Shown in pieces: positions 1-9,775 of a stretch of DNA of 64,000 nucleotides. The translations under genes and the position numbers were made by a program. Position 1 is the first letter of the stretch. Every line of letters begins with the position of its first letter. Below the pieces are notes generated by a model. It did no database searches, was not told the DNA's origin, and worked only from the letters and a program-made list of their open reading frames with translations. Origin of the DNA: Quillaja saponaria (taxonomy: Eukaryota; Streptophyta; Magnoliopsida; Fabales; Quillajaceae); NCBI GenBank assembly GCA_029379385.1, contig CM055611.1:10850001-10914000 (forward strand). Direction: 5' to 3'.

Positions 1-676
1 TGCTAGTTCCTAAAATAATAACTTGGATAAAACTTCCTGAAACTTGGAAAATAGACCAAGGAATTCCCCCTAAGAAAATAGAGACTAGAGACTTAGAATC
101 AGTAATTGAATACACTTATGGTGATATAAAGATAAAATCCTCTTCAAAATTAGGTTAAACCTAGGAGAATTATCTAGAAGGATGTCTATCTCTTCTATTC
201 CCACATTAGAAAAAGAAAAAAAGCAGGTAATAGAAGGAATAATAAAGATCAGGTAAGTCACCCTCAATATCAATTAGAAACACCTTCAGAACAAGGGTTA
301 AAGTCACCCTCTAGGGATAATTCTTCAACCCCTTCAGAAGGGATACAATGCATGTATGTTATCCTCAAATGAGTCTCTTAATCCTTTCACAAACAAACAT
401 AAATGGTTCTACACAGCCTTTAGTGAAAAGAAAATAAATTATTGGATTTCTAAGCACAACCAGTATAGGAAAAATTCCATAAAAAACCTGGATTCTTCAA
501 TTGGTTAGAAAGAGCTTTTAGGCATCATAAAAAAGAGTGGCCTGACTTTGAGAATCCTTAGTTTTTAAATGTGTTAGAAGTTGCTTATCAAAACTTTTTT
601 TACAATGGAAGGAAAAAAACGTTACTACAATGCACCCACCAAAGTTGTCCTCTCGATTAAAAAATCAAAAAGAGAT
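1..676 (+). mobile_element. EPRV fragment A: movement-protein C-terminus and MP-CP linker
   Basis: The plus strand reads as the C-terminal part of a caulimovirid movement protein (motifs TWKIDQG and DLESVIEYT), then the linker before the coat protein (motifs KHKWFYTAFSEKK and INYWISKH). The frame breaks repeatedly, with stops near 155, 215 and 260. The same sequence occurs on the minus strand at about 54360-55050 and, for the linker, at 4958-5622. The block is cut by the window edge on the left. On the right it ends in an A/G-rich stretch shared with the gypsy scrap that follows. It is a dead EPRV remnant; the exact genus is not established. Confidence 0.8.
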
Positions 677-984
677 TTGTGCAAAGAAAGATAAGAAGGA
701 GAAGAAAGAAAAGAAGATCTTAGAGATGTTTCGCAAAGAAGTAGTGGTCAACATACCAATGTTGGATGCAATTACCTTCTCAAACGGTAGTGAACCCAAA
801 GGAGAATGCAAGTGCAATAATGCTCTAGAATGGTAAAAAACTAGAATTGGGAAGGAAGCTATACCCAGCAAGGAAGTGGCGCCATCTTCTAAGATAATCA
901 CTCAATCTAGTATTCTAGTTTATAAGCCTTTACCTCCTTTTCCTAGCAAGTTCATGAAACCAAAGAAGGAGGAGGAAGCTTTTG
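677..984 (+). mobile_element. Athila/Tat-like gypsy scrap (gag-protease junction)
   Basis: Translation gives KKEKKILEMFRKEVVVNIPM and, further on, KPLPPFPSKFMKPKKEEE. Both resemble the conserved stretch between gag and protease of Athila/Tat-type Ty3/gypsy elements and match the region near 56640-56760. In intact elements the PPFP segment comes first, so two pieces seem to be in swapped order or duplicated. The scrap lies between two EPRV blocks of opposite orientation. It carries no complete domain. Confidence 0.6.
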
Positions 985-1849
985 ATTTTTCAGATTTTTC
1001 TGTGTCAGAGTTATATTCAGTTTCTGACTCTTCTAGACTCGAATATGATTTATACTACTCTATTATAAAAGCACTCATTTGTTCTTTTTCTTCGTTAGAG
1101 TCTTCTAATAAGATTTGACATAAGGATTTCTTTAAACCTTCATCAATATGAAGAGCATTAATTTTCTTTTTAACTCTGCATTTATTTTGGAAATGACTAG
1201 GTTTTCCACACTTATAACAAATAGAAACTTTTTTTGTAATTAGCTTCCTTTATTACAGGTTTTTTACTGGATTCATAATATCTTGATTTAACCATATCAT
1301 TTATTTTATATTGTTTTCTCTTATATGGTTGATAAGAGAATTTTTTCTGAAAGTTATGAGTCTTTTTAGACTGCTTGTGGGATATCCAAATTTTCACAAA
1401 AGTTTCATAAAGCTCTTTTCCCACTTAATTTTGTCAATTTGTCGTTTTAGCCTAATATCATTGCATAATGATATTCCTTCTACACTACTTCTGAAGCTAA
1501 CTCTCCATAAGTATAGCTGCTATATGGTATATTACCACCATGTTTATCCTTTCGTTTGTTTCTAATTTTATCAGCAAAAAGAGTTGGGAGACTTGCTAAA
1601 AACTTTTCTTTCCAAAAGTCAGCTTGACTGTCTGGTCTCTGATAAACTCTAGATACGAACACATCTTTCTACCACTGAAAGTGAGATAGATGTGGACACC
1701 TAAGATTAATCAGTTGTTCAGGTGATCTATCTAACCTAAGCATATTAGCTCCAACAAAGTGGTTTATAATTGTATAAATTAACATGTTAACTATATCAGT
1801 TGTCTGGTTTCTATTTTCCTTTGTTTACAGAATTTAAGATCTCTTGTTT
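985..1849 (-). mobile_element. EPRV fragment B: coat protein and zinc knuckle
   Basis: The minus strand carries the C-terminal half of the coat protein, with motifs VYQRPDSQADFWKEKF and KHGGNIPYSSYTYGELASE. It also carries a complete CCHC knuckle, C-Y-K-C-G-K-P-S-H-F-Q-N-K-C, at 1219-1178. A basic patch before the knuckle (KPYKRKQYK) is typical of a nucleic-acid-binding capsid tail. Frames shift at several places. Its 5' (right) end meets fragment C head to head at about 1849, inside the text aatttaagatctcttgtttag that fragment D shares at about 4400. Confidence 0.8.
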
Positions 1850-2605
1850 AGAAGTGAAAACTCTAAAACAGAGAGTTTCTATTTTAGAAGAATCCGATGA
1901 AGACCAGTTCCAAGATTTTCTATGGGAATCATCAAAAGAAACAAAAAACCCATAACCTGAAAACAAAGGAAAAGGTATAATGATACAAGAACCCGAGGAA
2001 GGAACTGTAAATATCCTTAATGATACTGAAGGATGGATTTGTGCTGTAGATTTAGTTATAGCACAAAAATAGTTTAAAATAACTATAATTGTGAATAATG
2101 AATTCAGTTTTCAATCTATTGCCTTAATAGATTCGGGAGCAGATTTAAATTGCACTAATGAAGCACTAGTCCCATCCAAGTATTTTCAAAAAACCACACA
2201 AATACTCCATGCTGCGGATGGAAATCGTCTAATTATAGACTACAAATTGTCTTAATGCGGCAATCTATAATAACAAGGTTTGTATTCCTGTACCCTTTGT
2301 TTTAGTTAAAGGCTTAGCCCAGGGAGTAATTCTAGGAAACCATTTTCTACACATGTTATTCCCTATTTCTAAGATAGATGAATCAGGGGTAGAAACTACA
2401 ATAAACGGTAGACAAATTAAATTTGAATTTGTTGAAGAACCCTGAATGCATGAAATCAATTTTATGAGAGAGACCTTTAAAAGAAAAGAAAATTTTCTTA
2501 TGTCTCTAAAGGAAGAGAAAGAATACAAGAGGATTGAGCAACAATTGAAATCTTCTAAGTTTCAAGATGAAATTAATAAATTTCAACATAAAATTGAATA
2601 AACTA
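1850..2605 (+). mobile_element. EPRV fragment C: coiled-coil and aspartic protease
   Basis: Plus-strand reading gives a heptad-like region (LKQRVSILEES), an acidic linker (EPEEGTVNILND) and the retropepsin active site D-S-G-A-D at 2130-2144, followed by LNC and the ILHAADGNRLIIDYKLS stretch. Stops and frameshifts follow at about 2255 and 2445. It continues to the start of the RT region and then meets fragment D tail to tail at about 2606. The protease active-site residues are intact here, although the reading frame around them is not. Confidence 0.8.
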
Positions 2606-2659
2606 TAAGATTGATTTCATGAACTCGAGGTTCTTCAACAAATTCAAATTTAATTTATC

Positions 2660-2980
2660 TACCCATTATTGTAGTTTCTAATCCTGATTCGTCTATTTTA
2701 GAAATAGGAAATAACGTGTAGAAAATGGTTTCCTAGGATTACTTCCTGAGCTAAGCCTTTAACTAGAACAAAGGGTATAGGAAAACAAAACTTGTTATTA
2801 CAGACTGCAGCATTAGACAAATGGTAGTCTATAATAAGACGATTTCCATCCGCATCATGGAGTATTTGTGTAGTTTTCTGAAAATACTTGGATAGGAGGA
2901 CTAAGTCCTTCATTAATGCAATTTAAATCTGCTCCTGAATCTATTAAGGCAAAGACTGAAAACTAAATTCATTATTCGCA
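2660..2980 (-). pseudogene. EPRV aspartic protease remnant (block D)
   Basis: Bases encoding D-S-G-A-D lie at 2941-2927 on the minus strand, but a one-base deletion just upstream shifts the frame, so the preceding residues read through TAA TAG stops. Downstream, QILHDADGNRLIIDYHLSNA and the flap-like VILGNHFLHV are readable at 2913-2698. In caulimovirids this protease matures the polyprotein. The copy cannot make a continuous protease. Confidence 0.75.
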
Positions 2981-3058
2981 ATTAAAGTTATTTTAGTAAA
3001 CCATTTTTGTGCTATAACTAAATCTACAGCACAAATCCATCCTACTGGATCATTAAGG

Positions 3059-3582
3059 ATGTTTACAGTTCCTTCCTCAGGTTCTTGTATTATTATATCT
3101 TTTCCTTTGTTTTCAGGTTCTGGATTTTTTGTTTCTTTTGATGATTCCCATATAAGGTCTTGGAATTGGTTTTCATCAGATTCTTCTAGAATAGAAACTC
3201 TCTGCTTAAGAGATTTTACTCCTTCCTTAATTTCATTAATTTCTTATTTTAAATCAGCAATAGTTGGTTCTTTTGATGAAGAATTAACAGTTTTTACTCT
3301 TTCAATAATATTCTTAAAGGAATAAGAATCATCTTTTATACTTCCTTTTATTACTAAACTTTTACCCTTGTTAGACATTTAAATATAGTTTTCTAATTGT
3401 ATTCTTCTTTCTTCAGGGTCTGCAATTTTATCAATTAAATCTAAAATTAGACTTTCTTCTTTTGACAAGACATTTATACTAAGGTTGTTTAATCCTTTAG
3501 TTTTTAGGATACATTCATCACAGTCATTATCATAACAACATTTTGATTTTTTAGACTGTTTCTGACTCAGAGTTATATTCAT
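3059..3582 (-). pseudogene. EPRV capsid-protease linker with coiled coil (block D)
   Basis: On the minus strand a short open frame at 3582-3379 encodes a cysteine-bearing acidic stretch (CCYDNDCDECILK) followed by LSKEESLILDLIDKI. Next come IIERVKTVNSS and a leucine-rich heptad region (SLKQRVSILEESDE). The C-x5-C-x2-C cluster recurs in the other copies at 40110-39904 and, degenerate, at 52936-52730. No function is assigned; the coiled coil could support capsid or polyprotein assembly. Confidence 0.6.
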
Positions 3583-4900
3583 TTTCTGACTCTTCTAAAC
3601 TTGAGTCTGATTTCTTTATTATAAAAGCATTCATTTGTTCCTTTTCTTCGTCATAGTTTTCTAATAAGATTTGACATAAGGATTTCTTTAACCCTTCATC
3701 AATTTGGAGAGCATTAATTTTCTTTTTAACTCTGCATTTATTTTGGAAGTGACCTGGTTTTCCACACTTATAACAAATCTTTTTATGATTAGCTTCCTTG
3801 ACTAAGGGTTTCTTGCTAGATTCATTATAACCAGTCTTTGACTTTTCATTCCTTTTATATTTTTTTCTCTTATAAGGTTTAATAGAGAATTTCTTTTGAA
3901 ATTTATGAGTCTTTTTAGACTGCTTAAATTGACTACTTGTGGGATATCCAAATTGTTCACAGAAGTATCCTAAAGCTCTTTTCCCACTTAATTTCTCTTT
4001 GTCAATTTGTTATTTTAGCCTAATATCTGTACATAATGATATTTCTTCTGACACAATCTCTGAAGCTAGTTCTCTATAAGTGTAGCTACTGTATGGTATA
4101 TTACCACCATGTTTATCTTTTAGTTTATTTCTTATTTTGTCAGCAAATAGAGTTGGGAGACCTGCTAAAAACTTTTCTTTCCAAAAGTCAGCTTGACTGT
4201 CTGGTCTCTGATAAACTCTAGATAAAAACACATCTTTATACCACTGGAAGTGAGATAGATCTGGACACCTAAGATTAATCAGTTGTTCATGTGATCTATC
4301 TAACCTAAGCTTATTAGCTCCTACAAAGTGGTTTATAATTGTATTAATTAATGTGTTAACTATATCAGTTATCAAATTTCCATTTTCCTATTTTACAGAA
4401 TTTAAGATCTCTTGTTTAGAGATATCTGACAGGTGGAAATCCCATCATCCTAATAGTTGTCTTGTAAACGCACTGATTATAGCTAAGGCTATTTCCCTAT
4501 TAGTGTTACCATTGGACCTACATGCTACAGCATACATTAACATATGTTTAGTTGTTTGGAGGATTTGGTACTCTGCTAATCCATCAATATTCCATTCTAC
4601 TATGGACTTTCCATCAAACTGTACCCTATCTTGAATAGCATTATCTTCATACTAAAGATCTAATGGTGAAGGTCTAGGGTACTACATTTTAGATGGAGCA
4701 GTTGGAGTTGTCTTATTCCAGTGAAGTTTATTAACTTCTAAATGTGAGTCTTTTCTTGATGACTTTTCTTGATTTTGACCAGCATATTGACACTTTTCTT
4801 TTCAGATATGTTCAGCTTTTTTAACCTGTTGACTAATTCATCCACAAAGTTTGTCACTAATTCTAGAGTTTTTTTTGAATTTCAGATTGACTTCTAGGAG
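3583..4900 (-). pseudogene. EPRV coat protein with CCHC zinc knuckle (block D)
   Basis: The capsid core reads in the 121-codon open stretch at 4375-4010 (QLINLRCPDLSHFQWYKDVF, VYQRPDSQADFWKEKF). It is followed by a basic arm (KPYKRKKYKRNEKSK) and the intact knuckle C-Y-K-C-G-K-P-G-H-F-Q-N-K-C at 3775-3734. The N-terminal part at 4400-4900 matches 40940-41330 and 53640-54050. A CCHC tail on the coat protein is usual in Caulimoviridae, where it binds nucleic acid. The frame is broken between the core and the knuckle. Confidence 0.8.
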
Positions 4901-4957
4901 AGGGTTCATCATGATAGGATCTATCTTAGCATATTCTTTACTAGAAGATCCTGAAGT

Positions 4958-5622
4958 CTAAGGAATTATTTGTTGGGAAGACTTTTCCTGAATAAGAAAA
5001 TTCTCTATCTTTGAGTACTGTTTTCCTAAAGATTGAAGAAATAAATTTGTGTAATTGTTTTGGTTGGATATTACAACCAAGGCACTTGACGTGGATGCTT
5101 CTTTTGGTATAGCTGAATAAGGATTAGCTATTATTTCGCCTTTAGATTTTTTAACTGAAAGTGATGACTCTGGAGGATGAATTGCTACTATATTCTTTCC
5201 CTCTCTGGTGAAAAAGTTTTGATAAGTAGTTTCTAGAACATTAACGAACTTAGGATCCTCAAAATTAGGCCAATCTTTTTTTTGGAACCTAAAGGCTCTT
5301 TCAAGCCACTTAAAGAATGCTGGTTTCTTATGAAATTTTTCCATATATTGCTTATACATAGAGATCCAGTAATCTCTTTCTTTTTCACTAAAAGTTGCAT
5401 AGAACCATTTATGTTTAATGGTAAATGGATGTAACGACTCGGTAGAGGATAACATGCATACGCTGTATCCCATTTAAGAGGGTGTTAGTGAATAATCTTT
5501 TGAGGGTGATTTTAACCCTAACTCTGAAGGTGTTTCAACTTGGTATTGAGGGTGACTAACCTGATCTTTGGATTTTATAATTCCCTCAATTACTTGTCTC
5601 CTTTCAGTTTCAGTGGTAGGAA
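4958..5622 (-). pseudogene. EPRV movement/coat protein linker (block D)
   Basis: A 171-codon open stretch (5473-4958) and an upstream open stretch to about 5622 encode the segment between movement and coat proteins, with KHKWFYATFSEKERDYWISM and FFKWLERAFRFQKKDWPNFE. The same segment is at 54759-54156 and, frameshifted, at 1-676. I do not recognise a named domain. Conservation across three copies shows it was coding. A stop separates the two open stretches at about 5474. Confidence 0.65.
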
Positions 5623-5630
5623 TCCAAGTC

Positions 5631-5655
5631 ACATGAGGAATCCAACTTTGGCAAG
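5631..5655 (+). repeat. 25 bp scrap of gypsy LTR at an EPRV/gypsy junction
   Basis: The text acatgaggaatccaactttg and the next five bases occur again inside the gypsy-2 LTR (about 11932-11957) and, with one change, in the gypsy-3 LTR (about 62906-62931). Here it lies between EPRV block D and gypsy RT/RNase H sequence, far from any LTR, so it looks like filler DNA captured when the two were joined. Confidence 0.6.
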
Positions 5656-6140
5656 TAAACCTATGCAAGTTGTTGGCTAAAGATGTGGATTTCAAGTTTA
5701 ATGATGCTTGCAAACAAGCATACGGTGAGCTTAAGAGGAGATTAACTTTGGCCTCTATGAATACCTCTAAATTGGGATTTACCTTTCAAGATCATGTGTG
5801 ACGCTAGTAATTACACTGTCAAAGCTGTACTACTGGCCAAAGAGTTAGGTGAAATTTGCATTTCATCTCTTATGCATCACGCACACTTGATGAAGCTTAA
5901 TGCAACTATTATACAACAAAAAAAGAACTCTTTGTTGTAGTTTTGCTCTTGAAAACTTCAGATCTTATTTGCTTGGAACTACAGTGATTGTATTTTTTAT
6001 CATGCAACTCTTAGGCATCTTTTGCACAAGAAAGAATCAAAGCCTAGATATGATGGATCTTGCTTTTGCAAGAATTTGATCTTGAAATTAAGGACAAGAA
6101 AGGAGATGAAAATTATGTAGACAATCACTTGAGTAGATTG
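5656..6140 (+). pseudogene. Gypsy-1 RNase H remnant
   Basis: The sequence reads CDASNYTVKAVL, corresponding to the MCDASNYAVEAVLGQ start of the RNase H in gypsy-3 (58471). It then gives frameshifted matches to SYASHTLDQAQ, ELFVVVFTLEKF and the KDKKGDENYVDNHLSRL end. RNase H degrades RNA in the RNA/DNA hybrid during reverse transcription. At least three frame changes make it non-functional. Confidence 0.7.
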
Positions 6141-7200
6141 TTAAACAGGCAAGTGGAGACAGAATATGTGAGAGTCTTTTCTAGATGAGAAGTTGTATGC
6201 TAGGTATGACATTCAACCATGGTATGCTGATTTGGTTAACTTTTTAGTTACCAAAAAATTTCCTCAAGGTTTGTCCAAATCTGAAAGAGATAAGTTTGGG
6301 ATGACCCGTATTTGTGGACATTTTGTTCTGACCAAGTCATAAGAAGGTGTGTACCCCAATTTGAGTATAACTCTATCCATATGTTTTGCTATTCTTATGC
6401 TTGTGGAGGACATTTTGGTGTGAAAAGAATAGTTTATAAGGTATTTACTTGTTGTTTTATTGGCCTATCTTGTTTAAAGATGCAAATACTTTTTGCAAAT
6501 CATGTGAACGATGCCAAAGAACGGGTAGTATAACTCATGTGATCAAATGCCTCTAACTTCAATTCTTGTATGTGAAATCTTTGATGTTTGGGGTATTGAT
6601 TTCATGGATCCTTTTCCCTCTTTTTTCCATATTATTTATATCTTGCTTTTTATTGATTATTTGTCTAAATGGGTTGAAGCTAAGGCTACACGTATTGATG
6701 ATGATGCTAAGGTTGTTGTGGATTTTGTTAAAACTCACATCTTAGACAGATTTAGAATACCCAAGGCCATCATTAGTGATCGTGGCAAACATTTTTGTAA
6801 TCGATCAATGGATGCTTTGCTTCCAAAATACAATGTTATTCAATGCACCTCCACAGCTTACCATCCTCAAACAAGTGGCCAAGTTGAAATTTCTAAACGA
6901 GAGATCAAATCCATCCTTGAAAAGACGGTGCAACCTAATAGAAAATATTGGAGCTTAAGGTTAAATGATATTCTATGGAATTATAGGACTACATATAAGT
7001 CACCTATTGGAAACCATGTCATCTACCTATAAAACTAGAGCATCATGCTTTTTTGGGCCATTAAGCAATGCAACATGAACTTAGACGCTGCTGGGCATCG
7101 TAGGAAGTTGTAATTGCAAGGGTTGAAGGTTTTAAGGATGTGGTTGTAGAGGAGGTTAACTGGCCGAACCTACATTATTGATGAGCAATGACTAAAACCA
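6141..7200 (+). pseudogene. Gypsy-1 integrase (catalytic core in one open frame)
   Basis: The zinc-binding part reads LWTFCSDQVIRRCVPQFEYN and SYACGGHFGVKR, with frame breaks near 6300 and 6530. The catalytic core is open from 6547 to 7032 (161 codons). It shows the DDE triad in context: D in [12 protein letters not shown] in [10 protein letters not shown], and E in [19 protein letters not shown]. The C-terminal domain after [11 protein letters not shown] is mostly lost, and only [11 protein letters not shown] and a few bits survive to 7200. Integrase inserts the cDNA into the host genome. A core without its C-terminal domain and with a broken zinc finger is unlikely to work. Confidence 0.8.
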
Positions 7201-7377
7201 AAGACATTAAACAAAGGCACTAATTGGGAGGCAATCCAACATAAGAAAATCACATTTGCTTTCTTCTGTCTCTTTCTCTTTTCTTTTCATCCTTTATTTT
7301 AGTACATGCATGATTTTTCTTCTTCTCTTTCTTACTTCGATGTCTGCATTGAGGACAATGTAGTATTTCAGTTGGGC

Positions 7378-7409
7378 GGGGGGGGGGGGGGGGGGGGGGG
7401 TGGGGGGGG
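7378..7409 (+). repeat. Poly-G tract in gypsy-1 3' UTR
   Basis: There are 23 G, one T and then 8 G in a row, directly before gatttagtgtttc. The same position carries G-runs in gypsy-2 (11312-11329) and gypsy-3 (about 61255-61276). Confidence 0.95.
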
Positions 7410-7668
7410 ATTTAGTGTTTCATTTTGCTTTTGAATGTTTTGTTTTTTATTTCATTCGTTTTTGTGTGTTTTCTTTTCTTTTGCATGTGAAACCTTAAGT
7501 GTTTAGCTTTGAAAGTTTGTCATGCTGACTTAGTTGTTGTTTTACCTTTGTGAGCTTTTGAGCATTCAACATGCCTTCTTGTTACGTGTCATTCATTCAA
7601 AAGAAAGGCTAGGGTATGGTCAAAGCCTATTTATGAAACCCTAAAGAAGATTAAAAAACAATAAACAT

Positions 7669-7906
7669 GGGATACTATCCCATTACAATAAGACAATGAA
7701 GGAAAACTTGAGAAAAGTCATAAAATTGGGATACTATCCCATTACAAAATCTAAAAAAACTTCTAAATACTATACTGTTCAAGGTACTATTTACTGTACT
7801 GCTTATGGTTCTGTTTATAGAACTACTTACAAGACTATTCACACTAAAATAAGAGGACAATCTAGAGCTCTAAATATGAGAAAATGTAAACTTGGGATAC
7901 TATCCC
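7669..7906 (-). repeat. Three copies of the LINE 3' UTR palindrome
   Basis: GGGATACTATCCC followed by ATTACA occurs at 7669, 7728 and 7894. The 13-mer is self-complementary apart from its central base. Related copies sit in the 3' UTRs of LINE-c (20921) and LINE-e (26118 and 26167). Confidence 0.85.
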
Positions 7907-8149
7907 ATTACAATAAAATAGAAAATTACCTAGAACTAGGACTTCGAGCTTACCCTAATATAAAGAACTTGGTCCTTATCCAAAATGAGAAGCCCACAGA
8001 GATGTGCCGAAAGATTACTTATGAAGTCCAAAAAAAATTAACCTTTTTGTCACAAGCTTCATTTGCTTTGTCAGCAGCAACATTCGCCTCTCTAAAGCAA
8101 TGGAAGACCGAAATGTTATGTGTATGAATCAAATTCCTTAATTCAGGAA

Positions 8150-8808
8150 ATTTCACACGGAATTTTCATAATGGATTAGTCTTCTTTGACACACAATGCA
8201 CAAGTGCTAATGAATCAGAATTAACAATGATGTTTACTAAACCTTTTGAAGAACAAATTTTTAAGCCTTCAAACAAGGCTTCAAATTCAGCCACTATCTT
8301 AATGTGTATCCCAAAGTAAACTCCAAATACAAACATCATATCACCCGATGAGTTTTGGACTATACCCCTGCAGCCTCCCCTAGATTACCCCAAAAACAAC
8401 CATCACAATTTAATTTAACATAGGAAGGAGGAGGGGGGTTCCTATCTTAAAATGACAACTTTTCTTAAGAGACATGCAATTTGGAATCTGGAAAGGCAAG
8501 AATCTAAGCTGATAAGAGTCCTTGAAGTCAATTTTGACATTACCTCTGGAAGCTGTAAGAATGAGGCCAACGGTTTTCAATACCTGCCGTATAATTACCA
8601 CCGAGTTCATTGGTATATTATCATATACCTTCGCATTGCTGGCTTTACAAATCTCCCATATAATCAAGCAAGGAATGATAGATCTCAAATAACCTGCAAA
8701 AGAAATAGTACCAGCTTGCCACCATAAAACTAAACATCTCATGTATTGAGATGATGGCGAATGACATGTCAAAATTGTGAAAGAAAAACTTCTAGACATC
8801 AATGGCAA
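8150..8808 (-). pseudogene. LINE-a pre-RNase H and RNase H remnant
   Basis: A 132-codon open stretch (8808-8410) aligns by eye with the LINE-c open stretch at 20095-20550: YLRSIIPCLIIWEICKASNA against TRAITPCLVMWEILEAWNA, then YQLRFLPFQIP. Downstream the RNase H proper (8410-8150) is readable only in pieces, including the minus-strand equivalent of AEFEALFEGLK at about 8295-8260. No complete catalytic set is visible. Confidence 0.65.
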
Positions 8809-9175
8809 TCAAGAGTATTACCTTTACTAGTAAAAAGGTGCACAAAGTGATCAACTGCTACCTTTTCAATATCACCTTCGGCCTTCCTTTAACCATTTGA
8901 TTGAGGATTTTTGCCACCAAAATTCCTCTTCATATTCAGCTCCTCCTCTAATAGAGCATCAGCTCTACATCTTCCAAGGACACTTCATCCCTATCAACGA
9001 CTTGCTCAATGTGAGATACATCTCCTTAGCATTTTTAACTCTATCCGGAACACAGCCAAAAACTTCTTTGTTCCACCTTCGCAAAGCTTTTTCAAAGCAA
9101 TTTAATTTTGCACACAAAACATACATAGGATTGCTCGCCAATGGCTCATCCCAAGATTGACAAACTGTTGGAGTG

Positions 9176-9572
9176 CATACCAATGAGAGGACCTATTATT
9201 TTGGTCTAACATGTATTTCAATTAAGCCTTTAAACTAAGAAGGGTTCTAAGATTGTTGAGTGCTCAAATTCATGAAAATATTGTTGCTTATAATGCATAT
9301 ACTCTTTTAGATTGTTGGGAGATTAGAAGCGGAGTTGAGTGCTTAGAAGGTCTTCATTACTGTTTGCTTTTGTTATCTAATTCTTAGGTTTCTTTTCTTT
9401 TCCAATTTTTCAGTTTGAACATTGTTAGTTTTAACTTTATCTTTTGTTTTCCTTGCTTGAGGACGTGAAAGTACTAAGTGTGGGGGAATTTGATACACTC
9501 ATATTATTCTATCTTTTTAGTACCCTATTCTTAGTCTTTAATGCATATTTTATGTCTTACTAAAGGTTGGTA
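9176..9572 (+). mobile_element. Gypsy-1 3' end: UTR, polypurine tract and start of LTR
   Basis: The sequence matches gypsy-3 from about 62355 onward. It contains gtgtgggggaatt at 9478-9490, the polypurine tract that primes plus-strand synthesis in LTR elements. It is followed directly by the LTR start tgatacactcatattattc at 9491. Only about 82 bp of LTR remain before an EPRV scrap begins at 9573. Confidence 0.8.
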
Positions 9573-9756
9573 GAGTGTGATAATAGTCTTAAACTATCTG
9601 TTCATTAATCTTCAAAGTCGAGGAGTTAAACCCAGGAAACGAAGTCTAGGCATCTGATAACCCGTGTAGTCCGTTATGTGAAGGACGTTGAGGGTTGAGT
9701 AAGTCCTTTGACAGTTTGCGCCCTTTGACTCAAAGACAGTAGGACCAAAGAGAAGT
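9573..9756 (+). mobile_element. EPRV fragment E: leader piece between two gypsy remnants
   Basis: This matches, in reverse complement, the EPRV-3 leader at about 55480-55660 (shared: ctgttcattaatcttcaaag, and gtcctttga further on). It covers sequence just downstream of the tRNA primer site and stops before the first ORF. It is inserted exactly between the truncated gypsy-1 LTR and the integrase of gypsy-2. Confidence 0.75.
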
Positions 9757-9775
9757 AACTGATCACTTAAGTGGA

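Larger units (their letters stand above)
2606..5622 (-). mobile_element. EPRV block D: protease to MP-CP linker
   Basis: This is a continuous 3.0 kb minus-strand EPRV segment. Running from 5622 leftwards it has the MP-CP linker, coat protein, CCHC knuckle, acidic/coiled-coil linker and protease. RT and beyond are missing. The right end stops inside the linker at about 5622, next to an LTR scrap and gypsy sequence. The left end joins fragment C in inverted orientation. Longer open stretches survive than in the other small fragments (171 codons at 5473-4958 and 121 codons at 4375-4010), but the polyprotein is interrupted. Confidence 0.82.
5656..7604 (+). mobile_element. Gypsy-1: Athila/Tat-like pol remnant (RNase H, integrase, 3' UTR)
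   Basis: This is the 3' half of a Ty3/gypsy element. It begins near the RT/RNase H boundary (AKDVDFKFNDACKQAYGELK), then has RNase H, integrase and the start of the long 3' UTR. Gag, protease and most of RT are absent. The 3' UTR contains the phrase gggaggcaatccaacat and the poly-G tract. At about 7604 it is interrupted by LINE-a and resumes at 9176. Compared with gypsy-3, part of the 3' UTR is missing across this interruption, so the LINE did not enter by simple insertion alone. Confidence 0.85.
7605..9175 (-). mobile_element. LINE-a: minus-strand LINE lacking RT
   Basis: Reading from 9175 leftwards, the copy starts in the linker between endonuclease and RT (SWDEPLASNPMYVLCAKLNC, NKEVFGCVPDRVKNAKE). 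At about 8810 it jumps straight to the region before RNase H (CLIIWEICKASNAKVYDNIP, SYQLRFLPFQIP). It then runs through a decayed RNase H (about 8420-8150) into a 3' UTR. The whole RT and zinc-binding region are deleted. The 3' UTR holds three copies of the LINE palindrome motif. The copy sits inside the gypsy-1 3' UTR. Confidence 0.8.

Noticed and set aside
3059..3325. 88-codon plus-strand open frame, Ser/Phe-rich
   Set aside because: It is the reverse of the EPRV linker, confirmed by four copies in the window.
1..5622. Active virus or complete episomal pararetrovirus
   Set aside because: Every copy is truncated, frameshifted or catalytically damaged and is joined to plant repeats on both sides where they can be seen.
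7696..8127. 143-codon plus-strand open frame
   Set aside because: It lies antisense to the LINE-a 3' end and contains its palindrome motifs; no protein likeness.
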